Positions 14,573 through 21,929 are shown, counted from the stretch's first letter. The stretch: 23,370 nucleotides of DNA from Candidatus Mediterraneibacter gallistercoris (GCA_019119745.1 DWWI01000175.1:1-23370), one strand, 5' to 3'. Made by a program: numbers and translations. Notes: generated by a model from the sequence alone, not told the origin.

Positions 14573-15136
14573 TTATGAATGTTCCTCCACATACTTGAGA
14601 AAATCCGGCGTCTTTGACCAGTATTTCACACCCCAGTTCTCAAAGTTCCATTCTTCCATATATTGGTTACACTCATAATCAACATAATAGAGAACACCAT
14701 CCTGCATAATAAAATTTGTTGGGAAATAATCAATATTTGTATCTGCCGCATACAGCAGACGACACATCTCTTTTACCTGACGCAGGCACTCATCCAACGG
14801 TCTGTCTTTTAAGACCATTTCATAGACCGTATCACCCTCTATATATTCCTTTACGATTCGTTCATTGTCCGTATCCACATCCAGCATCTTAGGCAGAGTG
14901 ATTCCGATCTCTTTCAACCGCTTGTAATCCTTCAGCTCCGCCTCAATTTTATTCCCGAACTGATAATAATCACAGGGCTCATGATGGATCTGTTTTAATA
15001 CAACTTTTCCCTGATTGGATTCTGCCAGATAGGAATATCCGCCCTTGCCTTTCCCAAGCAGTTTCAATATCCGGTATTCTTTTCCGTTTACTGAATGTAT
15101 CTTTCCTATTTCCTGCCTGAATTCATAAGTCGGCAT
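14573..15136 (-). CDS. Compact protein-kinase-like protein
   Basis: A 187-residue protein with a small kinase fold. The glycine-rich loop is LGKGKGGYSYLAE (27-39), the lysine strand VVLKQI (45-50), the hinge region RIVKEYIEGDTVYEM (93-107), a catalytic-loop-like D-x4-N (DYFPTN, 136-141), and YVDYE (151-155) in place of DFG. Length is well under the usual 250 or more of Ser/Thr kinases, closer to atypical RIO or lipopolysaccharide-kinase-like forms. It may phosphorylate a small molecule or protein, or be a weak pseudo-kinase; the key Lys and both Asp positions appear present. The ATG at 15136 follows GGAGGG at 11 bases and lies 7 bases after the preceding stop. Confidence 0.78.
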   Translation of the reverse strand: MPTYEFRQEIGKIHSVNGKEYRILKLLGKGKGGYSYLAESNQGKVVLKQIHHEPCDYYQFGNKIEAELKDYKRLKEIGITLPKMLDVDTDNERIVKEYIEGDTVYEMVLKDRPLDECLRQVKEMCRLLYAADTNIDYFPTNFIMQDGVLYYVDYECNQYMEEWNFENWGVKYWSKTPDFLKYVEEHS

Positions 15137-15143
15137 AATTTTA

Positions 15144-15641
15144 CTATCCCTCCTCTACTTCCTTTTCCATCCCTATATTTGGGGGCAGCTCCATTTCATG
15201 CTCCATTTTTATAAATCCATATTTTTCATATAGCGGCCGCCCCATGTCTGTTGCCTCAAGCGAAATTGCTGTAATATTCCTCGCATAGCATTCCAGTACA
15301 AGCATATCCAGCACCTTGGAAGCTATCCCTTTTCTTCTATAATCAGGATGCGTATACATATTCATAATATATGCTTTATTTCCGCTTGGATTATGATATG
15401 TAGGCATGACCTGAAAGAAGCTCACTCCTCCTGCACCAACGACAGTATTTCCATCATATACCAGATATGCTATATGTGTATTGTTGTTAAGAGTCCTTTC
15501 ATAATATGCATATGACTCACATCTCACTTCACTCATATCCACGTCAGCCGATAATTGGTTCGCAGCTCTTAATACTTCTATTCTTGTTTCTGTCAGTATG
15601 TCTATATCACTGAGGTCTGCCTTTTTATATATTAAATTCAT
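15144..15641 (-). CDS. GNAT-family N-acetyltransferase
   Basis: A 165-residue GNAT acetyltransferase. It shows the N-terminal helix DIDILTETRIEVLRAAN, the strand AYLVYDGNTVVGAGGVSFF (58-76), AYIMNMYTHPDYRRKGIASKVLDML in parts with acetyl-CoA loop RRKGIA (102-107), and the terminal LYEKYGFIKMEHEMEL (137-152). The C-terminal MEHEMEL ending is common in the Lachnospiraceae members of this group. The substrate is unknown. The ATG at 15641 is chosen because AGAGGA stands 5-6 bases before it; the in-frame ATG at 15677 would add 12 charged residues and lacks a ribosome site. The kinase-like gene starts 7 bases after its stop. Confidence 0.88.
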   Translation of the reverse strand: MNLIYKKADLSDIDILTETRIEVLRAANQLSADVDMSEVRCESYAYYERTLNNNTHIAYLVYDGNTVVGAGGVSFFQVMPTYHNPSGNKAYIMNMYTHPDYRRKGIASKVLDMLVLECYARNITAISLEATDMGRPLYEKYGFIKMEHEMELPPNIGMEKEVEEG

Positions 15642-15698
15642 CTTATTCCTCTTTTTCATTTCCAAATCACACTGCATTTTCCCGTCACTCCTCTGAAG

Positions 15699-16472
15699 TC
15701 ACATCAGTGCCAGTCCGCACTCAAATGCCAGCGCCATATATTTCTCCGCCCCATTCATTCCATACTGCATCAAATCTCTGATCTCCCATGTATCATCACC
15801 TAGATTATCCGCACCGTATAGAAATTGAATAAAAGGGATCTTCCTGTATTGCGAAACTGCCAGCATGGACGCGCACTCCATCTCGACCGCAAGACATTCC
15901 TGTTCTTTTCTCTCCCGTATCATCGGAAGAGTTTCCCTGTAAATGCCGTCTGTCGTCCATGTCTTTCCTTTGACATAAGGGCATCCCAGATCCTGCAGGA
16001 CATTCTCCAGTACATTCACGCATCTTTCATCCGCCTCTATCTCCGGCGACGGAGCAGCGTAATGATAGCTCGTCCCCTCATCGCGCACCGCTGAGACAGG
16101 AACGATGATCTTTCCTTTCGCTTTCTCGTCATCCAGTACGCCGCAGGAGCCGAACAATACGAACCGTTCCGCGCCCATTGCCACAACTTCCTCAAAGCCG
16201 ACCACACAGGCGGGCGCACCTACTCTTGACTGGAAAAACGCGATATCTGTATCTTTATAGCGGATCTTATAGACCGGCATTGTTCCGTTTGCGGTATATA
16301 ACTCCGCAATCTGCTCCACATGTTTCAAAGAAGCGTATTTCCGGATGATATTGTCTGAAAATGTGGATACACAGATCTTCGGGAAACCTTTTATCTTCTC
16401 TGTCGTATCCGACGGATTGATCAGTGCCGGTGCAGATATATCTGATCTTTGAAATATTGTCTCAACAGCCAT
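15699..16472 (-). CDS. Nucleoside phosphorylase (PNP/UDP family 1)
   Basis: A 257-residue member of the PNP_UDP_1 family, which splits nucleosides with phosphate to give the base and ribose 1-phosphate in salvage. Visible landmarks are SRVGAPACVVGFEEVVAMGAERFVLFGSCG in parts (82-111), the RDEGTSYHY substrate-binding strand (130-138), TTDG (173-176) and the ribose-binding VEMECASM (196-203). The sequence resembles uridine-phosphorylase-like members, but the base specificity cannot be fixed by eye. The ATG at 16472 has AGGA at 7 bases and overlaps the end of the preceding GNAT by 11 bases. The domain is complete, with about 30 extra N-terminal residues ahead of the first core strand (PKICVSTFSD). 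Confidence 0.88.
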   Translation of the reverse strand: MAVETIFQRSDISAPALINPSDTTEKIKGFPKICVSTFSDNIIRKYASLKHVEQIAELYTANGTMPVYKIRYKDTDIAFFQSRVGAPACVVGFEEVVAMGAERFVLFGSCGVLDDEKAKGKIIVPVSAVRDEGTSYHYAAPSPEIEADERCVNVLENVLQDLGCPYVKGKTWTTDGIYRETLPMIRERKEQECLAVEMECASMLAVSQYRKIPFIQFLYGADNLGDDTWEIRDLMQYGMNGAEKYMALAFECGLALM

Positions 16473-16974
16473 CCTCTGATCCTTTCTCTTCTTCAGGTAC
16501 AGTTCGCACCTTTTTCATCACATAATTTGTCAGCAGTATCCCTTTTCTCTCCACCTGCTGTTCCCGCACGACCTTATAGCCTCTTTTCTCAAAAAACGGC
16601 TTTGCCGTAATAGATGCGTGGGTTGTAAAGTTTTCCGCATCTACCGCCTGTTCCAGTCTGTCGCAGAGCTCTGACGCGATTCTGTGCCGCTGAAAATCTT
16701 TGTGCACATACAACCGGTCGAGATATCCTGTACTGTCCATATCCGCAAAGCCTACAATCTGTTCGATTCCGCTCTCTTTCTCCGGCGGCATCACTGCTGC
16801 CAGCGTCATATGCTCCTGCAAAGACTGATTCCACGCCGCATAATCTATATTACCATCAGCCCACGCATCCAACTGCTGTTCCGTATAGTCCGCAGCATTG
16901 ACGGTATGTACTGTATTATAAAAAAGTGCGGCTATCTCTTTTAAATCTTCCTGTCTGTACGTTCTGATTTCCAT
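16462..16974 (-). CDS. GNAT-family N-acetyltransferase (YafP-like) with altered CoA loop
   Basis: A 170-residue GNAT of the YafP-like type. It begins MEIRTYRQEDLKEIAALFYNTV, has DYTEQQLDAWA (29-39), the GFADMDSTGYLDRLYVHKDF strand region (75-94), and FFEKRGYKVVREQQVERKG (127-145). The pyrophosphate loop is QRHRIA (95-100), where the usual first Gly/Ala of Q-x-x-G-x-A is Arg98; this may weaken acetyl-CoA binding. The ATG at 16974 has AAGGAG at exactly 7 bases, and the upstream in-frame ATG at 17025 has nothing comparable. Its 3' end overlaps the nucleoside phosphorylase gene. The substrate is unknown. Confidence 0.87.
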   Translation of the reverse strand: MEIRTYRQEDLKEIAALFYNTVHTVNAADYTEQQLDAWADGNIDYAAWNQSLQEHMTLAAVMPPEKESGIEQIVGFADMDSTGYLDRLYVHKDFQRHRIASELCDRLEQAVDAENFTTHASITAKPFFEKRGYKVVREQQVERKGILLTNYVMKKVRTVPEEEKGSEDGC

Positions 16975-17043
16975 AGCTTTACTCCTTTTTATCCTGCCAG
17001 TTTCCATTTCGTCAAATCCATACACTGGCGCTCATGTTTATTG

Positions 17044-17232
17044 TCACTTATTCTTCCTAAAAGGTGCTATAAAGAGAACAATCATTACCGCCAGGTACAC
17101 AATATACAACACATATGTAATTGCATTATTCCATGGGAATCCCGCCTCCGGATGATTCAGTGCATATGCAATAAATGCAATAGCCAATATAAGCATCAAA
17201 GCGGCTATTATTCTCGAAAGTTTCTTTGTCAT
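17044..17232 (-). CDS. Small two-helix membrane protein
   Basis: A 62-residue protein made of two hydrophobic segments (about 7-26 and 37-54) joined by a loop with NHPEAGFPWNN, ending in the basic APFRKNK. It has no recognisable family motif. The ATG at 17232 has AAAGGAGG at 9 bases, a strong site that supports it as a real gene despite its size; the frame upstream of it overlaps the preceding GNAT. It starts 33 bases after that gene's stop and ends 70 bases before the next start. Confidence 0.72.
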   Translation of the reverse strand: MTKKLSRIIAALMLILAIAFIAYALNHPEAGFPWNNAITYVLYIVYLAVMIVLFIAPFRKNK

Positions 17233-17264
17233 TTTACTTGCCCTCCTTTGATAAAATCTCGTTT

Positions 17265-17735
17265 TCAACTCAAAGAGCCACCAGCCTCGTCGAACTTTAA
17301 CACCATAAATGTATCTGCCGTATAATTATCATTATATCTTTCTGTCTGTTGAAATCCTGCCCTTTCATATAAACGGACCGCACGCTTGCTCGATGACAAT
17401 GTATCAAGATACATTTCCCCGTATCCGTTTTGCTTTGCCTCTTGAATCGCTGTATTCAGCAGCAGCCGTCCCAATCCTTTTTTATGATACTGCTCCAGAA
17501 GATACAGGGATTTCAGTTCGCACTTATCGCTGTCCAGTTTTTTCAGTGCTGCCGTCCCGATCATGGCTTCGCCTTCAAAAAGACACCAGAAATGCTCGAA
17601 ATATTCTGATACATCGTTATACATCTTATGGCGGCCATTCAGTTCGAAACATCTGCCCGATTGCGGCAGACATATTTCCAGAAATTGAAGCAGCTTATCA
17701 TGATATTGTCTTTTATACTTCTGAATTGTGCACAT
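17265..17735 (-). CDS. GNAT-family N-acetyltransferase
   Basis: A 156-residue GNAT acetyltransferase. The fold is complete: FWCLFEGEAMIGTAALKKL (49-67 region), the strand CELKSLYLL (72-80), the acetyl-CoA loop YHKKGLGRLLL (83-93), YLDTLSSSKRAVRLYERAGF in parts (109-128), and a terminal strand DTFMVLKFD. The LDT and SSSKRAVRLYERAGF elements are typical of small-molecule or peptide acetylating GNATs. The ATG at 17735 has a near-ideal AAGGAG site, and this site overlaps the end of the ACT-DUF3781 gene (stop at 17738-17740), which indicates coupling. Confidence 0.88.
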   Translation of the reverse strand: MCTIQKYKRQYHDKLLQFLEICLPQSGRCFELNGRHKMYNDVSEYFEHFWCLFEGEAMIGTAALKKLDSDKCELKSLYLLEQYHKKGLGRLLLNTAIQEAKQNGYGEMYLDTLSSSKRAVRLYERAGFQQTERYNDNYTADTFMVLKFDEAGGSLS

Positions 17736-17737
17736 TA

Positions 17738-18373
17738 TTACTCCTTAACAAGATGCGCTGTAATGATCGTACAACTTGAAGCATTAACCGTAATTTTAAC
17801 ATTATCTGTCTGACAGTACCAATTCTTGCCCTGCTTATAGATATTACAGTCAGGAGATAATATTTTATCTCTGCAATATTCCACAACATCTGCTGTTTCC
17901 AGCCGCAGATTTTTCTTTATCCGGTCTGCTCCCATCGGAGTTGTATGAAGCCTGTCCAGATTTAAGAGCAGCAGTTTTCCATCTGCTTTCTGGTCATCCG
18001 ATTCCTCACCCTCAATTTTGTAACCTTCCCTGACCAGCCGTTTCAATGCCTTCGCTTCGTTTTCTTTTTTCACCAGAATGTAATCCGTATTATATGTAGA
18101 GACAACAAATATACCGATCTTCTCTTTTGCCAGAAGTGTAGATATTTTTGCCAGAATTCCTATCAGTGAGAAATCAAGGACTCCTTGGATCCGGAATGCC
18201 CGCCAGCCATCTTCGCGCTCTGTCGTGTTATCAGGCGCATCCTCCGTCAGACACACCAGCGAGTTTTCCTCATCCGTTTTACCGATAAAACAATATTCGG
18301 ATTCCAGATTTACTTTTGAATAATCTGTCACTTTGCAGACCGAAAAATCTCTTTTAATTCTCTGTAACTCCAT
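17738..18373 (-). CDS. ACT domain fused to DUF3781
   Basis: A 211-residue two-domain protein. Residues 1 to about 120 form an ACT_7-type (CASTOR/POLLUX-related) ACT region: the second half has FRIQGVLDFSLIGILAKISTLLAKEKI in parts and FVVSTYNTDYILVKKENEAKALKRL in parts, typical of amino-acid-sensing ACT units. Residues 133-211 match a complete DUF3781 protein: NLDRLHTTPMGADRIKKNL (138-156), VVEYCRDKI (163-171), then GKNWYCQTDNVKITVNASS (182-200) and IITAH. As I know these families, they normally occur as separate genes, so the fusion is unusual. A short acidic linker (121-132) joins them with no stop or frame break. The ATG at 18373 follows GGAGAGGG. Confidence 0.85.
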   Translation of the reverse strand: MELQRIKRDFSVCKVTDYSKVNLESEYCFIGKTDEENSLVCLTEDAPDNTTEREDGWRAFRIQGVLDFSLIGILAKISTLLAKEKIGIFVVSTYNTDYILVKKENEAKALKRLVREGYKIEGEESDDQKADGKLLLLNLDRLHTTPMGADRIKKNLRLETADVVEYCRDKILSPDCNIYKQGKNWYCQTDNVKITVNASSCTIITAHLVKE

Positions 18374-18391
18374 CTGTACCCTCTCCGTTTC

Positions 18392-18772
18392 TTAAAATTC
18401 TTGAGCTCTCTCCATCGGGGTTCCCACTTCAATCAGATTCCCGTCCGGATCATAAAACCGGATGACTTTCTGCCCCCAGCTATGAGTCATAAGCCGGTTG
18501 ACATACTTAATTGAGGGATACAATTTTTCAAGTTTCTGAGAAAACGCTTCCAGATCCCGCTCCTCAAAATACAGTTCACAGGCATTGCTTTCCGAAATAA
18601 TATCCTTTTCCAGAAATTTTTTCCAGATTTTTTTGTCCTGAAGCACAAGCCCCTCGGTCAGAATCATATTTCCTTCATTATCAAGTACCATATCAAGACC
18701 GAACAGATCGTGGTAAAACTGCTTTGATCTTTCAATATCATCAACGACGATCAATATATTTTTTAATCTCAT
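18392..18772 (-). CDS. VOC-family (glyoxalase-fold) protein
   Basis: A 126-residue protein with the paired beta-alpha-beta-beta-beta units of the vicinal oxygen chelate superfamily. The first unit is NILIVVDDIERSKQFYHDLFGL (5-26). The second has CELYFEERDLEAFSQKL and ends in VIRFYDPDGNLIEVGTPM (103-120), with the usual terminal Glu metal ligand in NLIEV. Members include glyoxalases, dioxygenases and drug-binding resistance proteins; none can be singled out here. The ATG at 18772 has AGAGGTG at 6 bases. It lies 18 bases before the ACT-DUF3781 start. Confidence 0.87.
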   Translation of the reverse strand: MRLKNILIVVDDIERSKQFYHDLFGLDMVLDNEGNMILTEGLVLQDKKIWKKFLEKDIISESNACELYFEERDLEAFSQKLEKLYPSIKYVNRLMTHSWGQKVIRFYDPDGNLIEVGTPMERAQEF

Positions 18773-18806
18773 CTACACACCTCTTTTGTCATATTTACTT
18801 TCTAAA

Positions 18807-19139
18807 CTACCATATTGCCTGCAGGATAAACGCGGACATTACCAGCATCGCAATCACCTGAATGACCATACTGATGCCATCAATCAGATAAGACGGCTGT
18901 CTGATTTTTCTCATTTCCCTGATAAAAGAAATATCATATCCCATTGTAAATACTGCGTTTATAATTACCTCAATAATCAAAAACATTATCAGATTATTTT
19001 TGCCCCCATAAGAGATTCCAAATCCAATATGTGTAACGACAGTTTCCGGAATATTCTCCCAGTTCACAAGTAATAGAATTCCGCTCATTCCTATTATTAT
19101 CCATGAAACATAGTTAATAATCTTTTTAATTTTATCCAT
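18807..19139 (-). CDS. DUF1648-like small membrane protein
   Basis: A 110-residue membrane protein with hydrophobic segments at about 9-25, 49-66 and 88-108. Between the first two is NWENIPETVVTHIGFGISYGGKNNL (26-50 region), which follows the DUF1648 pattern of W-x-x-LP-x-x-x-x-THF followed by G and K. DUF1648 is often the N-terminal part of SdpI-like proteins; here it stands alone, without the SdpI half. The ATG at 19139 has AAGGAG at good spacing. The stop lies 34 bases before the VOC gene. Function is unknown. Confidence 0.75.
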   Translation of the reverse strand: MDKIKKIINYVSWIIIGMSGILLLVNWENIPETVVTHIGFGISYGGKNNLIMFLIIEVIINAVFTMGYDISFIREMRKIRQPSYLIDGISMVIQVIAMLVMSAFILQAIW

Positions 19140-19173
19140 TTATTGCTCCTTACATTGCCGATAACACTAAGAC

Positions 19174-19707
19174 CTAATCTTCCAATTTTTTCACTATGAT
19201 TTTCAGACTTTCCGGATCTACAAAGCTGACTTTCTGCCCGTATGTCTCGGTCATCGCCCGGGTATCTGCATCCTGCTCCCCGGCAGGCTGTTTTTTCGCC
19301 TGTTCATAGAGCATTTTCATCATCAGCCTATGTTTGAAACTCAGCTTTTCATAATCAATCCCGCCTCTCAGATGATAAAATTCCGTCCTGTCAGCAAGGG
19401 AGTTCGGTATCTGTCTGATCGCAGCTTTCCTGATATTCTGTACGTTCTTTTCATCATCCGGATCGGCAAGCCCTACTGTGATCACAACAAATCTTTTACA
19501 CTTATCTGCCGAAATCTTTTTCGCTGTCTTTGCCATGCCCATGACACCGCCGGCATAAAGACCGCCCACATAGACGATCGTTTCATATCCATCCGGCGCC
19601 TTTACTTTATCATACGATAACACTTTGCATTTCATCTGTTCTGCCAGTGCTTCTGCATATACTTTTGCTGTTCCATAACAGCTTCCGTATATAATGATTG
19701 CTCCCAT
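19174..19707 (-). CDS. Flavodoxin-domain protein (HemG-like)
   Basis: A 177-residue protein with a flavodoxin fold resembling the Flavodoxin_5 / HemG-type group. It starts with AIIIYGSCYGTAKVYAEALA (3-22), in which GSCYGTAK forms the FMN phosphate loop, then TIVYVGGLYAGGVMGMAKTA (43-62), FVVITVGLADPDD (73-85) and FYHLRGGIDYEKLSFKHRLM (110-129). The last segment is characteristic of HemG-like proteins, but in Clostridia such paralogs are not established protoporphyrinogen oxidases. An FMN-binding electron carrier is the safest call. The ATG at 19707 has AAGGAG at 7 bases. A 66-base A/T-rich gap separates it from the lipoprotein gene. Confidence 0.85.
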   Translation of the reverse strand: MGAIIIYGSCYGTAKVYAEALAEQMKCKVLSYDKVKAPDGYETIVYVGGLYAGGVMGMAKTAKKISADKCKRFVVITVGLADPDDEKNVQNIRKAAIRQIPNSLADRTEFYHLRGGIDYEKLSFKHRLMMKMLYEQAKKQPAGEQDADTRAMTETYGQKVSFVDPESLKIIVKKLED

Positions 19708-19773
19708 ATGCTTTCTCCTTGATTTTATATTGGGTTATTTTTCTGTATTTTTTCTCCAATCTGCAACAGATAA

Positions 19774-20646
19774 TCACTTAGCTGACACCCGGAAGCCGTA
19801 ATCCACGGTCCCATTCTCCCACTGTCCCTGCACAAGATACACACATCCCGGCTGCGCGGTAAATTCTGTATTACCTTTTTCATTTTCCTGAACTTCTACA
19901 GGAGTCCCTTCCGGAATCGCAGCCGCGCTGTCCTGATACTGTTCCAGCAAAGAATCATCCCATGAAAGTATCTGAACACTTTCAGGTTTTTCATCAAACT
20001 CCAGTTCCATAGTCGTAGGTTCTGACAGTTTTGTCACTTCTGTCGGCTCTGTCTGCAGAACATGAGGTGCATCTGTAGTAATCGTTCTGCTTTCTCCATT
20101 TTCCTCGTAAGTCCATGTACAGCTCAAAGCCTCGGGGATCATTACCGCCACAGACGCCAGTTCATCCGTATAGCATACATTCAGATAAGGGAGCTGGGAG
20201 GAATCTTTCTTTATAAAAATCTCATCCAGATAATGCCCGTATTCCTGTATATACTTCTGGTTTGCCTGTTCTGTCCTTTCTATTTTAGTAATTCCATGAT
20301 ACTGGGCAGGATAAGACTGTGCCATAATCCCGTTTCCATAGATATTTACCACATCTCCATTCTTCAGATCCTGCTCTTTGATTTTTTCTCCCTCTTCATC
20401 ATAGAGTTCTCCTTCAGGTATTGTCCCCGTAAACGGATACTCTCCCGCCAGATTTACAAAGAGACTGTTTCCATCGTCATTTTGTAAATAGACTGCTGTC
20501 AGAAACTGTCCGTTGTCTGCCTGTTTCTCATCATCTGATGACTTATCTCCTCTGAAATGATTCTGCTCTGCTGCACATGCGGCTAATATAATAACCGCCA
20601 GTATTGCAATAACAATAACAAATGTAATATTTTTATTTCTTTTCAT
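19774..20646 (-). CDS. Secreted lipoprotein of unknown function
   Basis: A 290-residue lipoprotein. A basic start (MKRNKN) and a hydrophobic core run to the lipobox LAAC (21-24), so Cys24 should be lipidated and anchored on the outer face of the membrane. The early mature region (about 48-125) has an OB-fold-like strand pattern including DLKNGDVVNIYGNGIMAQS. The C-terminal region (about 240-290) is rich in strands and ends near YGFRVSAK. No enzyme motif is seen. The ATG at 20646 is used since AAAGGA lies 8 bases upstream and it begins the signal peptide; the in-frame start at 20715 would place 23 residues before it. The start overlaps the glycosyltransferase end by 14 bases. Confidence 0.85.
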   Translation of the reverse strand: MKRNKNITFVIVIAILAVIILAACAAEQNHFRGDKSSDDEKQADNGQFLTAVYLQNDDGNSLFVNLAGEYPFTGTIPEGELYDEEGEKIKEQDLKNGDVVNIYGNGIMAQSYPAQYHGITKIERTEQANQKYIQEYGHYLDEIFIKKDSSQLPYLNVCYTDELASVAVMIPEALSCTWTYEENGESRTITTDAPHVLQTEPTEVTKLSEPTTMELEFDEKPESVQILSWDDSLLEQYQDSAAAIPEGTPVEVQENEKGNTEFTAQPGCVYLVQGQWENGTVDYGFRVSAK

Positions 20647-21589
20647 TACCCCTGTCCTTTCCAATATCTGATTGGGATACAATCCGTACGGCTGCCGCCA
20701 TTCCGCCGTCACCATATGTCGGATTTTTCAGAAACTCCTCTGCCCCGCTGCTTATAGTCCCTTCTCTGTCAAGTGCATAAAGTATTTCATTTTCCCATTT
20801 AAAAAGTCTCCCCATAGATACTGCTTCTATTCCCAGCAGAGCTTCCGCAATATATTTCTGATAAGTACGGGCATGCTTTTCAATAATAAATCTCATAATT
20901 TCCAGACGTTTATCCATACTCTTTATATTCGATGAGACAGGAGCTGTACGATATTCGATCAGCATTTCTTCTACGATTCCAATAGATGTATCCGGCTCAG
21001 TTTCAAGCATGCTCAGAAAGAACTCCCAGTCCTCGAACCCCGAACGCATAGATTCATCATAACCGCCGCACATCTCCCACGCGCTCCGACGCATAATATG
21101 TGTTGCCGGACAGCAGTTACGGGAAAGGAATGCTGCCACATCCCCACCGCACGGACATACTGCTGCGTTTAGCGCACCGAATGTCTGCATCCCCGAAGAT
21201 GCCGCCACCATATGAGAAGACTCGCACAACATCCGTCTGACCTTCTCAATATAAGCCGGCCTTAATCTGTCATCACCATCAAGTACCAGAACCAGCGGTG
21301 AGCTTGTATTCCTGATTCCGGCATTTCTGGCTGCCGACACTCCGCGGTTCTCCTGCCATATAACCTGTACCGGAACAGGAGCTTCCGTGTCCGCCTCGAT
21401 CTCTCTTAATATTCTTACAGATTCTTCATCTGCAGATCCGTCATCTACTATAGTTATTCCTGCCGGTCTGACCGTCTGACCATACACAGATTGAACGGCT
21501 TCACGCAGCATTTCTCCTTGATTATAGCTGGTAATAACTGCCTCTACATCCCCGGCAATACCAGTAATGTTGTCAAATACTTTCATCAT
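20633..21589 (-). CDS. Family 2 glycosyltransferase
   Basis: A 318-residue GT-A-fold glycosyltransferase. It shows VEAVITSYNQGEMLREAVQSV in parts (15-35), IVDDGSADEES (47-57), ENRGVSAARNAGI (80-92), and the metal and nucleotide-sugar site VLDGDD (102-107). It then has GGYDESMRSGFEDWEFFL, the ED-W acceptor-side motif of GT2 enzymes. No membrane segment is evident. It likely transfers a sugar from a nucleotide donor to a polysaccharide or surface glycan; the product is unknown and no glycan cluster is visible nearby. Two adjacent ATGs (21589, 21586) share one GGAG site. It begins one base after the stop of the orphan fragment, so it was once co-translated with the gene now lost. Confidence 0.88.
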   Translation of the reverse strand: MMKVFDNITGIAGDVEAVITSYNQGEMLREAVQSVYGQTVRPAGITIVDDGSADEESVRILREIEADTEAPVPVQVIWQENRGVSAARNAGIRNTSSPLVLVLDGDDRLRPAYIEKVRRMLCESSHMVAASSGMQTFGALNAAVCPCGGDVAAFLSRNCCPATHIMRRSAWEMCGGYDESMRSGFEDWEFFLSMLETEPDTSIGIVEEMLIEYRTAPVSSNIKSMDKRLEIMRFIIEKHARTYQKYIAEALLGIEAVSMGRLFKWENEILYALDREGTISSGAEEFLKNPTYGDGGMAAAVRIVSQSDIGKDRGNEKK

Positions 21590-21590
21590 C

Positions 21591-21881
21591 TTATTCTCCA
21601 AATGGCTCGACTTCTCCCATGTCTGCCGTGAACTCATACTCCAGTGACGTGTCTTGTGCCCCCACAAGTCTGATACGATTTTCTCCTTCTTTCACTTCAA
21701 CCGACTCTGATAAAGACTTCTCATTTTCCTCTCCCGCAATGCATTCCGCAAGGGTAGTTACCGTTCTGTCCGGGCTGACATAGATAAGCTTTGCCTTCCC
21801 TGCTGTAACTGTCAGGCTGTAAGAGATATTTACTTCATTCTCTTCATAGCCCGTATCTCCTTCCGCCTGTTTCTGTGTCCA
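21591..21881 (-). pseudogene. Orphan 3' fragment of a lost upstream gene
   Basis: A frame of 96 codons runs from just after an in-frame TAA (21882-21884) to a TAA one base before the glycosyltransferase ATG. It contains no ATG, GTG or TTG start near its beginning; the first ATG is nine codons before the end. The peptide is strand-rich (VNISYSLTVTAGKAKLIYVS, then VEVKEGENRIRLVGAQ, then EYEFTADMGEVEPFGE) and looks like a beta-sandwich domain from the end of a larger, possibly secreted, protein. I read it as a 3' remnant whose 5' part was removed by a deletion or by insertion of the cobalamin-side DNA. No frame-restoring start is visible. Confidence 0.72.
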
Positions 21882-21890
21882 TTATAATAT

Positions 21891-21929
21891 AAAAGAGAGC
21901 ATAAAAGTATATTTTCTTACATGCTCTCT
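21891..21929 (-). terminator. Hairpin and T-rich tract ending the cobalamin genes
   Basis: A perfect 9-base inverted repeat (AGAGAGCAT and ATGCTCTCT, 21894-21902 and 21921-21929) encloses 18 A/T-rich bases that can partly pair further. On the minus strand it is followed by TTTTATATTAT. It lies 24 bases after the CobC-type stop. A factor-independent terminator is likely, though the loop is large and the T tract is interrupted. A TATAAT lies just past it (21882-21887) without a good -35 box. Confidence 0.5.

Noticed and set aside
16996..17029. A terminator between the two-helix protein gene and the YafP-like GNAT gene
   Set aside because: The 6-base arms GCCAGT and ACTGGC enclose a 22-base loop and are not followed by a T tract.
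18392..19707. A functional HemG/oxidative-stress operon of flavodoxin, DUF1648 and VOC genes
   Set aside because: The genes are close together, but no haem or resistance pathway partner is present and the neighbours are as unrelated as the rest of the row.
1..21589. An integron-type cassette array
   Set aside because: Size and strand pattern fit, but no attC-like inverted repeats recur at gene ends, no integrase is present, and many genes overlap each other, which cassettes do not do.
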